Assembly (NCBI RefSeq): GCF_018135625.1
Contig: NZ_CP073078.1
Location: 3,504,501-3,568,500 of the forward strand
Length of the DNA stretch: 64,000 nt
Direction: 5' to 3'
Source of the DNA: Phenylobacterium montanum
Lineage (GTDB): Bacteria > Pseudomonadota > Alphaproteobacteria > Caulobacterales > Caulobacteraceae
Shown: piece after piece, positions 1-8,613 of the stretch
Layout of the letters: every line of letters starts with the position of its first letter
Numbering within the stretch: the first letter of the stretch is position 1
The notes under the pieces: generated by a model
What the model saw: the letters and a program-made list of their open reading frames with translations, nothing else
What the model was told of the DNA's origin: nothing
Databases searched by the model: none
Program-made: the position numbers and the translations under genes

Positions 1-2
1 AT

Positions 3-680
3 CCCGCCGATCGTCAGGTGGAGGATGTCCTGCGCGCCCGCTTCGTCGCCGAGGGCGCGAGTTTCGTCGGGCATCGGGAAGTGCTGGGGCAGGGCTCGGG
101 CCAAGGGCGCGGCGCATCGGTTGAGGAGATGGTGGCCGCCTTGCGCCGTGTCGTCACGCGACGCCGCGGCGATGGCCCGGCGATCCTGGCCGGCCGGTCG
201 AGCGGCGCGCATGCGGCGACCCTGTTCGCCGCCGAGCGGCCGGTCACCGCCGTGGTCTGCTACGGCTATCCCTTCAAGAACCCGAGCTTCGTGCTCCAGC
301 CGGGCCGCTTCGCCCACCTCGCCGCCCTGACCACCCCGACCCTGATCCTGCAGGGGATGCGCGACGTCTATGGCGGGCTGGGGCTGACCGAGGATTACGC
401 CCTGTCGCCCGCCGTAGGCCTGCATTTCTTCGACGGCAGCCATGAGGCGGATTTCGACGCGCCGGGCTGCGCCCATCTGCCGGACCTGATCGTCAACTTC
501 GCAAGCGGCGGCTGGCGAAGCCCCGGCCATCGCGGCGCGCGCTTCGACGAGGCCGACTATCTGGCGCGCCATCCCGATGTCGCCGCAGCGGTCGCCGAGG
601 GGCGCTTTCGCTCCGGCGCCGACCATTTCCAGCGCCTCGGCCGGGACGAGGGCCGCCGGTTCAGGCTCTTGCCGAAGTGA
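3..680 (+). CDS. alpha/beta hydrolase (KANL3/Tex30-like), 5' end outside window
   Basis: The frame is open to the window edge, so the true start is probably upstream; a GTG at 18 is the first candidate inside. The body resembles the KANL3/Tex30-type alpha/beta hydrolases: a nucleophile elbow AGRSSGA near residue 60, a strand-loop TPTLILQG with a following Asp (RDVYG), and a late His in DGSHEADF, in the order Ser-Asp-His. The last 45 or so residues are unrelated to the fold and match a short motif, YLARHPDVAAAV..G.F.SG.DHF...GR.EGR, that I know as a stand-alone module at the ends of other bacterial proteins. Substrate unknown. It converges on fabI, whose stop lies 5 bp away. Confidence 0.7.
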   Translation, partial: PADRQVEDVLRARFVAEGASFVGHREVLGQGSGQGRGASVEEMVAALRRVVTRRRGDGPAILAGRSSGAHAATLFAAERPVTAVVCYGYPFKNPSFVLQPGRFAHLAALTTPTLILQGMRDVYGGLGLTEDYALSPAVGLHFFDGSHEADFDAPGCAHLPDLIVNFASGGWRSPGHRGARFDEADYLARHPDVAAAVAEGRFRSGADHFQRLGRDEGRRFRLLPK

Positions 681-684
681 GGGG

Positions 685-1503
685 TCAGCCCTCGCCGAAG
701 CCTTCCGGCAGGCCGATCATGTGGAAGCCGGCGTCGACATGCACCACCTCGCCGGTGGTCGAGCGGCCGAGGTCGGACAGCAGCCACAGGGCGCAGCCGG
801 CCACGCCCTCCATGGTGGTGTCCTGCTTCAGGGCGCTGAAGGCGCGGCCCTGGCTGATCATCGAGCGGCCGCCGGAGATGCCGGCCAGCGACAGGGTGCG
901 CATGGCCCCGGCCGAGATGGCGTTGACCCGGATGCCGGCGGGGCCGAGGTCGCGGGCGATATAGCGGGTCGCCGCCTCCAGCGCCGCCTTGGCCACGCCC
1001 ATGGTGTTGTAGTTGGGAATGACCCGCTCGGCGCCGAGATAGGTCATGCTGACCATGGCTCCGCCGTTCGGCATCAGCTTGGACGCCCGCCGCGCCACGT
1101 CGACGAAGCTGAAGGCCGAGACGTTCATGGCGGTCAGGAAGCCCTGGCGGGTGGTGTTCTCGACGAAACTGCCCTTCAGCTCGTCCTTGTCGGCGAAGGC
1201 GATCGAGTGGACCACGAAGTCGAGGGTCCCGAACACCTTTTCGATCTCGGCGAAAGCGGCGTCCATCGAGGCGTCGTCGGTGACGTCGGCCGGGATCATG
1301 TGCTTGACGCCGATGCTCTCGGCCAGGGGCCGCACGCGCCGCTCCAGGTTTTCGCCCTGATAGCTGAAGGCCATTTCGGCCCCCTGGGCCGCCAGCTGCG
1401 AGGCGATGCCCCAGGCGATCGAGTTCGAATTGGCCACGCCCATGACGAGGCCCTTCTTGCCCTTCATCAGCTCGCCCTTGGGCAGGTCGTAGTCGTCGGC
1501 CAT
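685..1503 (-). CDS. fabI: enoyl-ACP reductase (NADH), FabI
   Basis: FabI catalyses the last reduction of each fatty-acid elongation cycle, trans-2-enoyl-ACP to acyl-ACP. The 272-residue protein has the divergent SDR features of FabI: the N-terminal nucleotide-binding stretch GVANSNSIAWGIA (22-34) and the catalytic pair Tyr165 and Lys172 (Y-x6-K), nine residues offset from the Escherichia coli enzyme. ATG is preceded by GGGAG at a usable distance. In related Caulobacterales fabA, fabB and fabI are neighbours; here a glycosidase-like gene and repeat A1 separate fabI from fabB, so it may have its own promoter. Confidence 0.95.
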   Translation of the reverse strand: MADDYDLPKGELMKGKKGLVMGVANSNSIAWGIASQLAAQGAEMAFSYQGENLERRVRPLAESIGVKHMIPADVTDDASMDAAFAEIEKVFGTLDFVVHSIAFADKDELKGSFVENTTRQGFLTAMNVSAFSFVDVARRASKLMPNGGAMVSMTYLGAERVIPNYNTMGVAKAALEAATRYIARDLGPAGIRVNAISAGAMRTLSLAGISGGRSMISQGRAFSALKQDTTMEGVAGCALWLLSDLGRSTTGEVVHVDAGFHMIGLPEGFGEG

Positions 1504-1580
1504 GGCGTCAAACTCCCGGTCAGGTCCGATTCGCTTTGGCTGCGTCCTCCCATGTCAGGGGCGAAATGTCCAATGCCGAA

Positions 1581-1763
1581 CCCTTCTCCCCTTGCGGGAG
1601 AAGGAGGGGCCCGCGGCGAAGCCGTGGGAGGATGAGGGGTCACGCCCAACTATCCGATTTGAGAGCGGTGCGAGGGCCAAAGGGAGGCTGGGCCGGCGCG
1701 ACCCCTCATCCTCCCACCCGCTCTCGCGGGCGGGCCCCTCCTTCCCCCGCAAGGGGGGAAGGG
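1581..1763. repeat. palindromic intergenic repeat, family A, copy 1
   Basis: Two arms of about 60 bases are imperfect reverse complements. The left arm (1581-1641) runs from CCCTTCTCCCCTTGCGGG to GGGAGGATGAGGGGTC; the right arm (1700-1763) runs from GACCCCTCATCCTCCCA to AAGGGGGGAAGGG. A spacer of about 58 bases lies between them. The same arms recur at 16186-16337 with a different spacer. The copy fills most of the 377-base gap between fabI and the glycosidase-like gene; I see no gene in the rest of that gap. Confidence 0.85.
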
Positions 1764-1880
1764 AAGAAGCCAAGCCCACCCAAACGCCTTGGTGGAAAGT
1801 CTTGCCTCCAGCTCCAATGTCATCCAAGGGCTTTGGGAACGGCCAGCATTCCAAGGAATACTTTCGTCACATCTCGCGCG

Positions 1881-2651
1881 TTAGCGTTTGCGCATGACGA
1901 TGACATAGACGCCCAGCTCCGCATTGGCGTCGATGCGCCCCAAGTCTGGCGACCAGAGGCTGGAGACCGCCCCATCTAGATAGAGCACGTCGGGACAGCC
2001 CAAATCGTCTCGCAGGAAACGGGCGAAGCGGCCGAAGGAAACCGGCTCGTTGCTGATTGCGAACAGGGCTTCGCCATTCTTCACGCCGACCCCGTTTCGC
2101 ACGGCGAGCGAGGGGCCGTTGTCGGAAACGTGTGGATTGAGACGCCCGCCCTGGACGAGCAGCGGGCCGGACTGGGTCGCCCAGACCGTGTGACGGACCG
2201 CGGTCTGAAAGGCGTGGGTCTCGCTGACGTGCGGTGCTCCGCGCGCATCGACCCAGAACACGCCATTGGGCAGCATGAAGAAGTTGCCGCCGCCTTTTCC
2301 GAGATTGATTGGCCGCACCGCTCGGCCTGAGGCGATGAAGAGCCCGAGAGGATCGAAGTTCGGATCGAACATCCCTCCGTTCATCGCAAACTCGACCCGT
2401 GACGCTTCGCGCCCCAACGCCGTTCTCAAGCCTGGAAGATCAACGGCCGTAGGACGCATGCTTCGCGACACCAGGCGTATGTCGCTGGTGGACGCGCGAT
2501 AGCGGCAGACGACGAAGGTGTCGCCTTCGAATAGTTGGGAGGTGCAGGCGCTAGAGTCGCCTTTCGGGTCTGCATGGGCCGCAACCGATATAGCGGCCAT
2601 GACAAGGGCCAGCGCGATGCCGCCAATGCTGCGAAAGAAGGCGGCAGACAT
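1881..2651 (-). CDS. secreted phosphodiester glycosidase-like protein (NAGPA family)
   Basis: A 256-residue protein with a clear signal peptide (hydrophobic 9-23, cleavage after AHA at about 27). The mature part shows the marks of the phosphodiester glycosidase/NAGPA family (PF09992, YigE-like): FAMNGGMFDPN with the family Asn-Gly-Gly, LGLFIASGR, a QSGPLLV segment and a late LDGAVSSLW. Family members remove exposed GlcNAc-phosphodiesters or have unknown substrates; the substrate here cannot be told. Its base composition is visibly less GC-rich than that of the flanking fab genes, which suggests later arrival. Its start is 26 bases after fabB, so it may be read through from fabA-fabB. Confidence 0.8.
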   Translation of the reverse strand: MSAAFFRSIGGIALALVMAAISVAAHADPKGDSSACTSQLFEGDTFVVCRYRASTSDIRLVSRSMRPTAVDLPGLRTALGREASRVEFAMNGGMFDPNFDPLGLFIASGRAVRPINLGKGGGNFFMLPNGVFWVDARGAPHVSETHAFQTAVRHTVWATQSGPLLVQGGRLNPHVSDNGPSLAVRNGVGVKNGEALFAISNEPVSFGRFARFLRDDLGCPDVLYLDGAVSSLWSPDLGRIDANAELGVYVIVMRKR

Positions 2652-2677
2652 CCCCTAGATGCCCGCCGAGCCTACTG

Positions 2678-3895
2678 TCACCCCTGATACCGGCTCATCA
2701 CCAGGCACCCATTGGTCCCGCCGAAGCCGAAGCTGTTCGACATCACCGTGTTCAGCTGCACCTCCTTGCGCTCGCGCAGGATCGGCAGGTCGGCGAATTC
2801 GGGGTCCAGGGTTTCGATGTGGGCGCTTTCGCAGGCGAAGCCGGCCTGCATCATCAGGAGGCAATAGATCGCCTCCTGCGCCCCCGCCGCGCCCAGGCTG
2901 TGGCCGGTCAGGGACTTGGTCGAGGAAATCAGGGGCGCCTTGTCGCCGAACACCGCGCGCACCCCCTGCATCTCCTTGGAGTCGCCCACCGGGGTCGAGG
3001 TGCCGTGGGTGTTCAGGTAGTCGATTGGCGCGTCCAGCCCGGCCATGGCCATCTTCATGCAGCGGATGGCCCCCTCGCCCGAGGGCGCGACCATGTCGTA
3101 GCCGTCGGCGTTGGCGCCGTAGCCGGTGATCTCGGCGTAGATCTTGGCCCCGCGGGCCTTGGCGCGCTCAAGGTCCTCCAGCACCACGATCCCCGCTCCG
3201 CCGGCGATGACGAAGCCGTCGCGGTCCTTGTCATAGGCGCGGGAGGCGACCTGGGGCCGGTTGTTGTAGCCGCTGGACATGGCGCCCATGGCGTCGAACA
3301 GGTTCGACAGGGTCCAGTCCAGCTCCTCGCAGCCGCCGGCGATCATCACGTCCTGCTTGCCGAACTGGATCTGTTCGGCCGCGGCGCCGATGCAGTGGGT
3401 CGAGGTCGCGCAGGCCGAGGAGATCGAATAGTTGATCCCCTTCATCTTGAACCAGGTCGACAGCACCGCCGAGGGGCCGGAGCTCATCGCCTTGGGCACC
3501 GCGAACGGGCCAATGCGCTTGGGGCCTTTCTCGCGGGTGGTCTCGGCCGCGGCGACGATGGCCCGGGTCGAGGGGCCGCCCGAGCCGACGATCAGGCCGG
3601 TGCGCTCGTCCGAGACCTCGGCCTCGGACAGGCCGGCGTCCTGGATCGCCTGCTCCATGGCGATGTGGGCGTGGGCCGTGCCGGGGGCCAGGAAGCGGGC
3701 CGCGCGGCGATCGATCAAATTTTCCCAGGCCTCGATCCTCGCGGGCGCATGCACCTGGCAGCGAAAGCCCAGCTCGGCGTATTCCGGCGCGGCCACGACG
3801 CCGGAACGGGCGTGGCGCAGGGATTCGGTCACGGTCTCCGCATCGGAGCCGATCGACGAGACGATCCCCAGTCCGGTGACGACAACGCGGCGCAT
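2678..3895 (-). CDS. fabB: beta-ketoacyl-ACP synthase I, FabB
   Basis: FabB condenses malonyl-ACP with acyl-ACP and is needed to elongate the cis-3-decenoyl-ACP made by FabA. The 405-residue protein has the full thiolase-fold set: Cys162 in SSACATS, His297 in NTHGTST, Lys327 and His332 in STKSLTGHS, each one residue short of the E. coli numbering. I chose the ATG at 3895 because GGGGAG stands 8 bases ahead; a TTG at 3910 would add five residues. The gene starts 29 bases after fabA, an evident operon. Confidence 0.95.
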   Translation of the reverse strand: MRRVVVTGLGIVSSIGSDAETVTESLRHARSGVVAAPEYAELGFRCQVHAPARIEAWENLIDRRAARFLAPGTAHAHIAMEQAIQDAGLSEAEVSDERTGLIVGSGGPSTRAIVAAAETTREKGPKRIGPFAVPKAMSSGPSAVLSTWFKMKGINYSISSACATSTHCIGAAAEQIQFGKQDVMIAGGCEELDWTLSNLFDAMGAMSSGYNNRPQVASRAYDKDRDGFVIAGGAGIVVLEDLERAKARGAKIYAEITGYGANADGYDMVAPSGEGAIRCMKMAMAGLDAPIDYLNTHGTSTPVGDSKEMQGVRAVFGDKAPLISSTKSLTGHSLGAAGAQEAIYCLLMMQAGFACESAHIETLDPEFADLPILRERKEVQLNTVMSNSFGFGGTNGCLVMSRYQG

Positions 3896-3924
3896 GCCGG
3901 TTCTCCCCAATCTTTCTTTCTGCT

Positions 3925-4446
3925 TCAGACCAGGTCCTTGGCGTCGAACAGGCCGACGCGCAGGTCCTTGGCCTCATAGATGGGAACGCCGTCGGCCTCC
4001 AACACGCCGTCGCCGACCCCCATCACGAGTTTGCGCATGATCACGCGCTTGAGCTCGATCTTGTAGGTCAAGAGCCCCACCTTGGGCGTAACCTGGCCGG
4101 TGAACTTGACCTCGCCCACGCCGAGCGCGCGTCCCCGGCCCGGCCCGCCGGCCCAGCCCAGGAAGAAGCCGACCAGCTGCCACATGGCGTCCAGGCCCAG
4201 GCAGCCGGGCATCACCGGGTCGCCGATGAAGTGGCACTGGAAGAACCATTGCGAGGGATCAATGTCGAGTTCGGCCCGGACAAAGCCCTTGCCATAGGCG
4301 CCGCCGGTCTTGGAAATTTCGGTGATGCGATCGAACATCAGCATCGGCGGGGCGGGAAGCTGGGCGTTGCCGGGGCCGAACATCTCGGCCCGGCCACAGG
4401 CCAGAAGGTCTTCCCGGTCGAACTGGGTCCTTTCCCCAACGGTCAT
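3925..4446 (-). CDS. fabA: bifunctional 3-hydroxydecanoyl-ACP dehydratase/isomerase, FabA
   Basis: FabA dehydrates 3-hydroxydecanoyl-ACP and isomerises the trans-2 to the cis-3 product, the branch point of anaerobic-type unsaturated fatty-acid synthesis. At 173 residues it has the usual length. The hot-dog active site is visible: His72 in [13 protein letters not shown] and Asp86 in LGLDAMWQ, matching His70 and Asp84 of the E. coli enzyme. First gene of fabA-fabB. The 105 bases upstream hold no further gene. Confidence 0.96.
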   Translation of the reverse strand: MTVGERTQFDREDLLACGRAEMFGPGNAQLPAPPMLMFDRITEISKTGGAYGKGFVRAELDIDPSQWFFQCHFIGDPVMPGCLGLDAMWQLVGFFLGWAGGPGRGRALGVGEVKFTGQVTPKVGLLTYKIELKRVIMRKLVMGVGDGVLEADGVPIYEAKDLRVGLFDAKDLV

Positions 4447-4551
4447 GGCGCACTCGTCCTCGGGCAGGCCTCGCGGCCCGCAAGTTGCGGCGCCGGCGCG
4501 GATTCGCGCAGCGCCTGGGCTGCGAGCCCTAGCACAGGCCGCTTCGCCCGC

Positions 4552-5073
4552 TCAACGGCATTGCGGCGCCGGGGCGGTTCCCCAGACCTGGGCCGCGCGC
4601 GTCCAGCCGGCGGCGCCGCCCATCTTGATCTTGCACCAATCGCCCTGGCAGCGGTCCAGGGGCGCGATCGCCCGGGGCGCCAGATAGGCCACCACCGCGG
4701 CGTTGTCGTGGGCCGCGCTGAGAATCGGCACGGCGCCGCCCGAGGTGTTCATCACCGAGCGCCGCCCGTCGGTGGTGCGCTTGTGCACCCAGGACAGGCC
4801 CCCGTCCGGATCGCAGATCCGTCGCCAGTCCTTGGTTTCGGCCACCACCTGCACCGGCAGGCCGCGCACGTGATAGGTCCAGAGCAGCCGGTGGTCGTCG
4901 CTGGGGCCCGAGCGGGCGTTGACCGGGTCGAACTTCAGGATCACGTAGCGCGGCACCGGCAGGCCCGAGGGCGTCTGGCCGGGACGCTCGGCGTCCGACC
5001 CCGTCCCGGCCTTGGGCGAGCAGGCGGCCAGAAACGCCAGGGCCGCGAGCAGGACCTGCGCCTTTAACCGCAC
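4552..5073 (-). CDS. SH3-like domain lipoprotein or secreted protein
   Basis: From the GTG at 5073 the protein opens with a signal sequence ending in LAACS, a plausible lipobox, so it is probably a lipoprotein of about 173 residues. The frame also allows a start at 5154, but the 27 extra polar residues would precede the signal peptide. The mature protein reads as two bacterial SH3-like units of the SH3_4/DUF1058 kind: one around YVILKFDPVNARSGPSDDH...W, with the typical NARSGP motif, and one from AHDNAAVVAYLAPRAIAPLDRC to GWTRAAQVWG. Such proteins are thought to bind cell-wall or envelope partners. It is divergent from the 2-hydroxyacid dehydrogenase gene. Confidence 0.75.
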   Translation of the reverse strand: MRLKAQVLLAALAFLAACSPKAGTGSDAERPGQTPSGLPVPRYVILKFDPVNARSGPSDDHRLLWTYHVRGLPVQVVAETKDWRRICDPDGGLSWVHKRTTDGRRSVMNTSGGAVPILSAAHDNAAVVAYLAPRAIAPLDRCQGDWCKIKMGGAAGWTRAAQVWGTAPAPQCR

Positions 5074-5205
5074 TGGGCTTGGCTCGCCATAGTTTGACCC
5101 CCGAACGCGCTTGCCTTGGCCGTTCGAACGCCCTTTGTTAGAAGGCGCCGACAAATCACCCCGGTCCCAGACTCAAGACCTTAAGCCCCCTTTTCAAGCC
5201 CCCGC

Positions 5206-6192
5206 ATGGCCGCCCGCAAGCCGAAAGTCGTCGTCACCCGCAAGCTGCCCGATCCCGTCGAGGCGCGCATGGGCGAGCTGTTCGAGGTTCAGCTCAATCT
5301 GGACGACCATGCCTTCAGCAGGGCGGAGCTGGCCCTGGCCGTGGCCGAGGCCGACGTCCTGGTGCCCACCATCACCGACCATATCGACGCGGCCCTGCTG
5401 CAGCAGGCGGGGCCGAACCTGAAGCTGATCGCCAATTTCGGCGCCGGGGTCGACAATATCGATGTGGCGGCGGCCAACGCCCGTGGCGTCACCGTCACCA
5501 ACACCCCCGGCGTGCTGACCGAAGACACCGCCGACATGACCATCGCCCTGATCATGGCCTCGGCCCGGCGGGTGGTCGAAGGCGCCAACCTGGTCCAGGC
5601 CGGCGGCTTCAAGGGCTGGGCGCCCACCTGGATGCTGGGCAAGCGGCTGAAGGGCGCGCGGCTGGGCATCATCGGCATGGGCCGCATCGGCGAGGCGGTG
5701 GCCCGCCGCGCCCGGGTGTTCGGCATGGAGGTGCACTACCACAACCGCCGCCGGGTCAGCCCGCGGATCGAGGAAGAGCTGGGCGCGACGTACTGGGAGT
5801 CGCTGGACCAGATGCTGGCCCGCACCGACATCCTGACCCTGCACTGCCCGCACACGCCCGCCACCTATCACCTGATGTCGGCGCGGCGTCTGCACATGCT
5901 TCCCAGGCACGCCATCATCGTCAACACCGCCCGCGGCGAGGTGATCGACGAGGCCTCGATGGCCGACATGCTGGCCGACGGCGCCTTGGGCGGGGCCGGC
6001 CTGGACGTGTTCGAGCACGAGCCCTCGATCAATCCCAAGCTGCTCAAGCTGCCCAATGTGGTGCTGTTGCCGCACATGAGCTCGGCCACGGTCGAAGGCC
6101 GCATCGAAATGGGCGGCAAGGTGATGATCAATATCCAGACCTTCCTGGACGGCCACAAGCCGCCGGACCGGGTGATCCCGTCGATGCTGTAG
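5206..6192 (+). CDS. D-2-hydroxyacid dehydrogenase (glyoxylate/hydroxypyruvate reductase type)
   Basis: A 328-residue NAD(P)-dependent D-isomer-specific 2-hydroxyacid dehydrogenase. Visible are the nucleotide-binding GMGRIG (157-162) and the catalytic triad Arg243 (NTARGEVID), Glu272 (FEHEP) and His290 (LPHMSS). The arginine-rich NRRRV after the second strand favours NADP(H), as in glyoxylate reductases of the GyaR type; the exact substrate (glyoxylate, hydroxypyruvate or glycerate) cannot be fixed from sequence. The N-terminal lead MAARKPKVVVTRKL is typical of the alphaproteobacterial group. It is followed 54 bases later by recQ. Confidence 0.85.
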   Translation: MAARKPKVVVTRKLPDPVEARMGELFEVQLNLDDHAFSRAELALAVAEADVLVPTITDHIDAALLQQAGPNLKLIANFGAGVDNIDVAAANARGVTVTNTPGVLTEDTADMTIALIMASARRVVEGANLVQAGGFKGWAPTWMLGKRLKGARLGIIGMGRIGEAVARRARVFGMEVHYHNRRRVSPRIEEELGATYWESLDQMLARTDILTLHCPHTPATYHLMSARRLHMLPRHAIIVNTARGEVIDEASMADMLADGALGGAGLDVFEHEPSINPKLLKLPNVVLLPHMSSATVEGRIEMGGKVMINIQTFLDGHKPPDRVIPSML

Positions 6193-6246
6193 GGCGCGCG
6201 CCAGAACCCGGTTGGCGCGCGGGCTCGGCTCCGCCATAACCGCTCG

Positions 6247-8082
6247 GTGAGCCCCGATTCCCCCCTCGATGCGGCCCGCCGGATCCTCAACCAGACCTTC
6301 GGCCATGCCGCCTTCCGCGGCCTGCAGGAGGCGGTGATCGGCGAGGTGCTGGCCGGCAAGAGCGCCCTGGCCGTGCTGCCCACCGGCGGCGGCAAGAGCC
6401 TGTGCTACCAGATCCCCAGCATGGCCCTGCCCGGCCTGGGCCTGGTGGTTTCACCCCTGATCGCGCTGATGGCCGACCAGGTCGCGGGGCTGCGCCAGAT
6501 GGGCGTGGCGGCGGCGCGCCTGGACTCCACCGCCTCGCCGGCCGAGCGGCGCGAGACCTGGGAGGCGATCGAGGCCGGGACGCTGGACCTGCTCTATGTC
6601 TCGCCCGAAGGGCTGATGCAGCCCTCGATGCTGGAGCGGCTGTCGCAGCTGCGCCTGGCCCTGGTGGCGATCGACGAGGCGCACTGCGTCAGCCAGTGGG
6701 GCCACGACTTCCGCCCGGAATACCGGACCCTGGGACGGCTGGCCGAGCTGTTCCCGACCACGCCGCGCCTGGCGGTGACCGCCACCGCCGACGCCCGCAC
6801 CCGCGAGGACATCCGCGCCGAGCTGCGCCTGGAGGGCTGCCTCGAGTTCGTCGACAGCTTCGCCCGGCCCGAGCTGATCCTGTCGGCCGAGCGCAAGACC
6901 GGCCGCGGCCGTAACCGGGTGATCGAGCTGGTCCAGGCGCGGCGCGGGCGCTCGGGCGTGGTCTATTCCGGCTCCAGAGACGGCGCCGACAGCCTGGCGG
7001 CGGAGCTGGCCGAGGCGGGCGTCCCGGCCCTGGCCTATCACGCGGGCCTGGACAAGCAGGTGCGCGCCGACCGCCTGACCAGGTTCCTGGACGCCGACGA
7101 GGCGGTGATGGTGGCGACCATCGCCTTCGGCATGGGGGTCGACAAGCCGGACGTGCGCTATGTGATCCACGCCGACCCGCCGGCCTCGATCGAGGCCTAT
7201 TGGCAGGAGATCGGCCGGGCCGGGCGCGACGGCGAGCCGGCTGAGGGCATCACCCTCTATTCCTCCGCCGACCTCAGCTGGGCCCTGCGCCGCATCGAAA
7301 CCCGCGAACTGGCGGACGAGGTGCGCATGGTGCAGGTGAGGAAGGCGCGCCAGCTCTACGCCATGCTGGAGGGCATGGGCTGCAGGGCCGCCGCCGTGCG
7401 CCGCTATTTCGGCGAGGACCAGGTCGAGCCCTGCGGCCAGTGCGACCTGTGCCTGGAACCGCCGGCGGCGGTGGATGCGAGCCTGGCCGCGCAGAAGGCC
7501 CTGTCGGCGGTGCACAGGCTGAACGGGCGCTTCGGCCGCGGGCGGGTGGTGGATCACCTCCTGGGCAAGACCAAGGAGCCGACGCCGTTCGAGGCGGGGC
7601 TGTCCACCTTCGGCGTCGGCACGGAATTCAGCCCGGCCGGCTGGCGCGACCTGATCGACCAGCTCTTGTTCGAGGGCCTGCTGCGCGAGGACCCCAATGA
7701 CGGGCGCCCGCTCTTGGCCCTCGGCGACGGCGAAGCGGTGCGGGCGGTCTATCGCGGCGAGCGCAAGGTGGGCCTGCGGCGGGCGCCCGAGGCGCACGAC
7801 CCCACCACCCGCTCCGGCCGCCCGCGCAAATCCCGCGGCGGGGTCCCGCTGGCGGTGGATGCGGCGGACATGGCCCTGTTCGACGCGCTGCGGGCCTGGC
7901 GCCGCCAGGAAGCCGCGCGCCAGGCGGTGCCGCCCTATGTGATCTTCCACGACCGCACCCTGGCCGAAATGGCCGAGATCAAGCCGCGGGAGCGCTCGGT
8001 CCTGGCCCGTATCGGCGGCGTCGGCCAGGGCAAGCTGGATCGCTATGGCGAGGCGATCCTGGCCATCACGGCGAACTACTGA
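6247..8082 (+). CDS. recQ: ATP-dependent DNA helicase RecQ
   Basis: RecQ is a 3'-5' superfamily-2 helicase acting in RecF-type recombination and replication-fork processing. The 611-residue protein shows the motifs in order: Walker A PTGGGKS (45-51), DEAH (143-146), TATAD motif III, motif VI around QEIGRAGRDG, then the RQC zinc cluster (GCRAAAVRRYF followed by EPCGQCDLC) and a C-terminal HRDC domain ending at IGGVGQGKLDRYGEAIL. The start is the GTG at 6247, the first start codon before the conserved helix; no ATG is available upstream of the Q motif FRGLQEAV. Confidence 0.95.
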   Translation: MSPDSPLDAARRILNQTFGHAAFRGLQEAVIGEVLAGKSALAVLPTGGGKSLCYQIPSMALPGLGLVVSPLIALMADQVAGLRQMGVAAARLDSTASPAERRETWEAIEAGTLDLLYVSPEGLMQPSMLERLSQLRLALVAIDEAHCVSQWGHDFRPEYRTLGRLAELFPTTPRLAVTATADARTREDIRAELRLEGCLEFVDSFARPELILSAERKTGRGRNRVIELVQARRGRSGVVYSGSRDGADSLAAELAEAGVPALAYHAGLDKQVRADRLTRFLDADEAVMVATIAFGMGVDKPDVRYVIHADPPASIEAYWQEIGRAGRDGEPAEGITLYSSADLSWALRRIETRELADEVRMVQVRKARQLYAMLEGMGCRAAAVRRYFGEDQVEPCGQCDLCLEPPAAVDASLAAQKALSAVHRLNGRFGRGRVVDHLLGKTKEPTPFEAGLSTFGVGTEFSPAGWRDLIDQLLFEGLLREDPNDGRPLLALGDGEAVRAVYRGERKVGLRRAPEAHDPTTRSGRPRKSRGGVPLAVDAADMALFDALRAWRRQEAARQAVPPYVIFHDRTLAEMAEIKPRERSVLARIGGVGQGKLDRYGEAILAITANY

Positions 8083-8111
8083 GCCTGTAAAAAATTTTCA
8101 AAGCTGACACG

Positions 8112-8145
8112 AAACTGAACGCGGCGATCCCGATGGGTTCAGTTT
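8112..8145. promoter_or_regulatory. perfect 9-bp inverted repeat downstream of recQ
   Basis: AAACTGAAC at 8112-8120 is the exact reverse complement of GTTCAGTTT at 8137-8145, with a 16-base spacer. It lies 30 bases after the recQ stop and 65 bases before the small Ala/Lys-rich gene. There is no T-run after it, so it is a weak candidate for a terminator; an operator for the downstream gene is as likely. Confidence 0.4.
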
Positions 8146-8209
8146 GGGGGGCCTATTCCCTGTCTCACGGTCGATGTGACCGGAAAGCAGAGACCTAGGA
8201 GCCTCCCCC

Positions 8210-8518
8210 GTGAAGACCTTGATGATCGGCATGCTCGCCGCCGCCAGCCTGGCGGCCGCCCTGCCCGCTTCCGCCCAGACTACCCCCGCTCCGGCCACCG
8301 CGCCGGCGCCTGCCGCGGCTTCCGCCGCCAGCGCCCCGGCTGCGACCCCGGCCCCGGCGGCCTCGACCAAGGCCATGGCCGCGCCCAAGGCCGAGAAGGC
8401 CAAGGCGACCAAGGCCGGCAAGGCCAAGATGAAGCACCACAAGCACCATAAGGCCAAGTCCAAGGCCATGAAGGCCGAGGCCGCGAAGACCCCGGAGGCC
8501 AAGCCCACCACCAAGTAG
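8210..8518 (+). CDS. small secreted Ala/Pro/Lys-rich protein
   Basis: A 102-residue protein beginning at a GTG with AGGAG 9 bases ahead. Residues 1-22 are a signal peptide (MKTLMIGMLAAAS...ASA). The mature part is low complexity: an Ala/Pro/Thr segment, then Lys/Ala with a His-Lys run (KMKHHKHHK) at about 73-82. No fold is recognisable; such proteins are common in Caulobacterales and Sphingomonadales periplasm and may bind acidic polymers or metals, which is inference. Two strong hairpins follow the stop, so it is probably a monocistronic, well-expressed gene. Confidence 0.7.
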   Translation: MKTLMIGMLAAASLAAALPASAQTTPAPATAPAPAAASAASAPAATPAPAASTKAMAAPKAEKAKATKAGKAKMKHHKHHKAKSKAMKAEAAKTPEAKPTTK

Positions 8519-8535
8519 GCACGCCCCCTCCGCCG

Positions 8536-8565
8536 GCCGAAGGCGCTCCTCCCCCCGCCTTCGGC
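8536..8565. terminator. hairpin between convergent genes (first of two)
   Basis: GCCGAAGGCG (8536-8545) pairs perfectly with CGCCTTCGGC (8556-8565) across a 10-base loop. It stands 18 bases after the stop of the small secreted protein gene and precedes a second hairpin. No T-run is attached, so it may assist rather than terminate alone. Confidence 0.5.
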
Positions 8566-8570
8566 GCACC

Positions 8571-8613
8571 AGCCGAGCCCGGTCCCTCCCCGCCGGGCTC
8601 GGCTTCGGCGTTT
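8571..8613 (+). terminator. rho-independent-type terminator
   Basis: AGCCGAGCCCGG (8571-8582) pairs with CCGGGCTCGGCT (8593-8604), a 12-bp perfect stem with a 10-base loop, followed by TCGGCGTTTCT. It ends where the convergent OsmC-family gene ends (8614) and probably serves the plus-strand gene. Confidence 0.65.
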
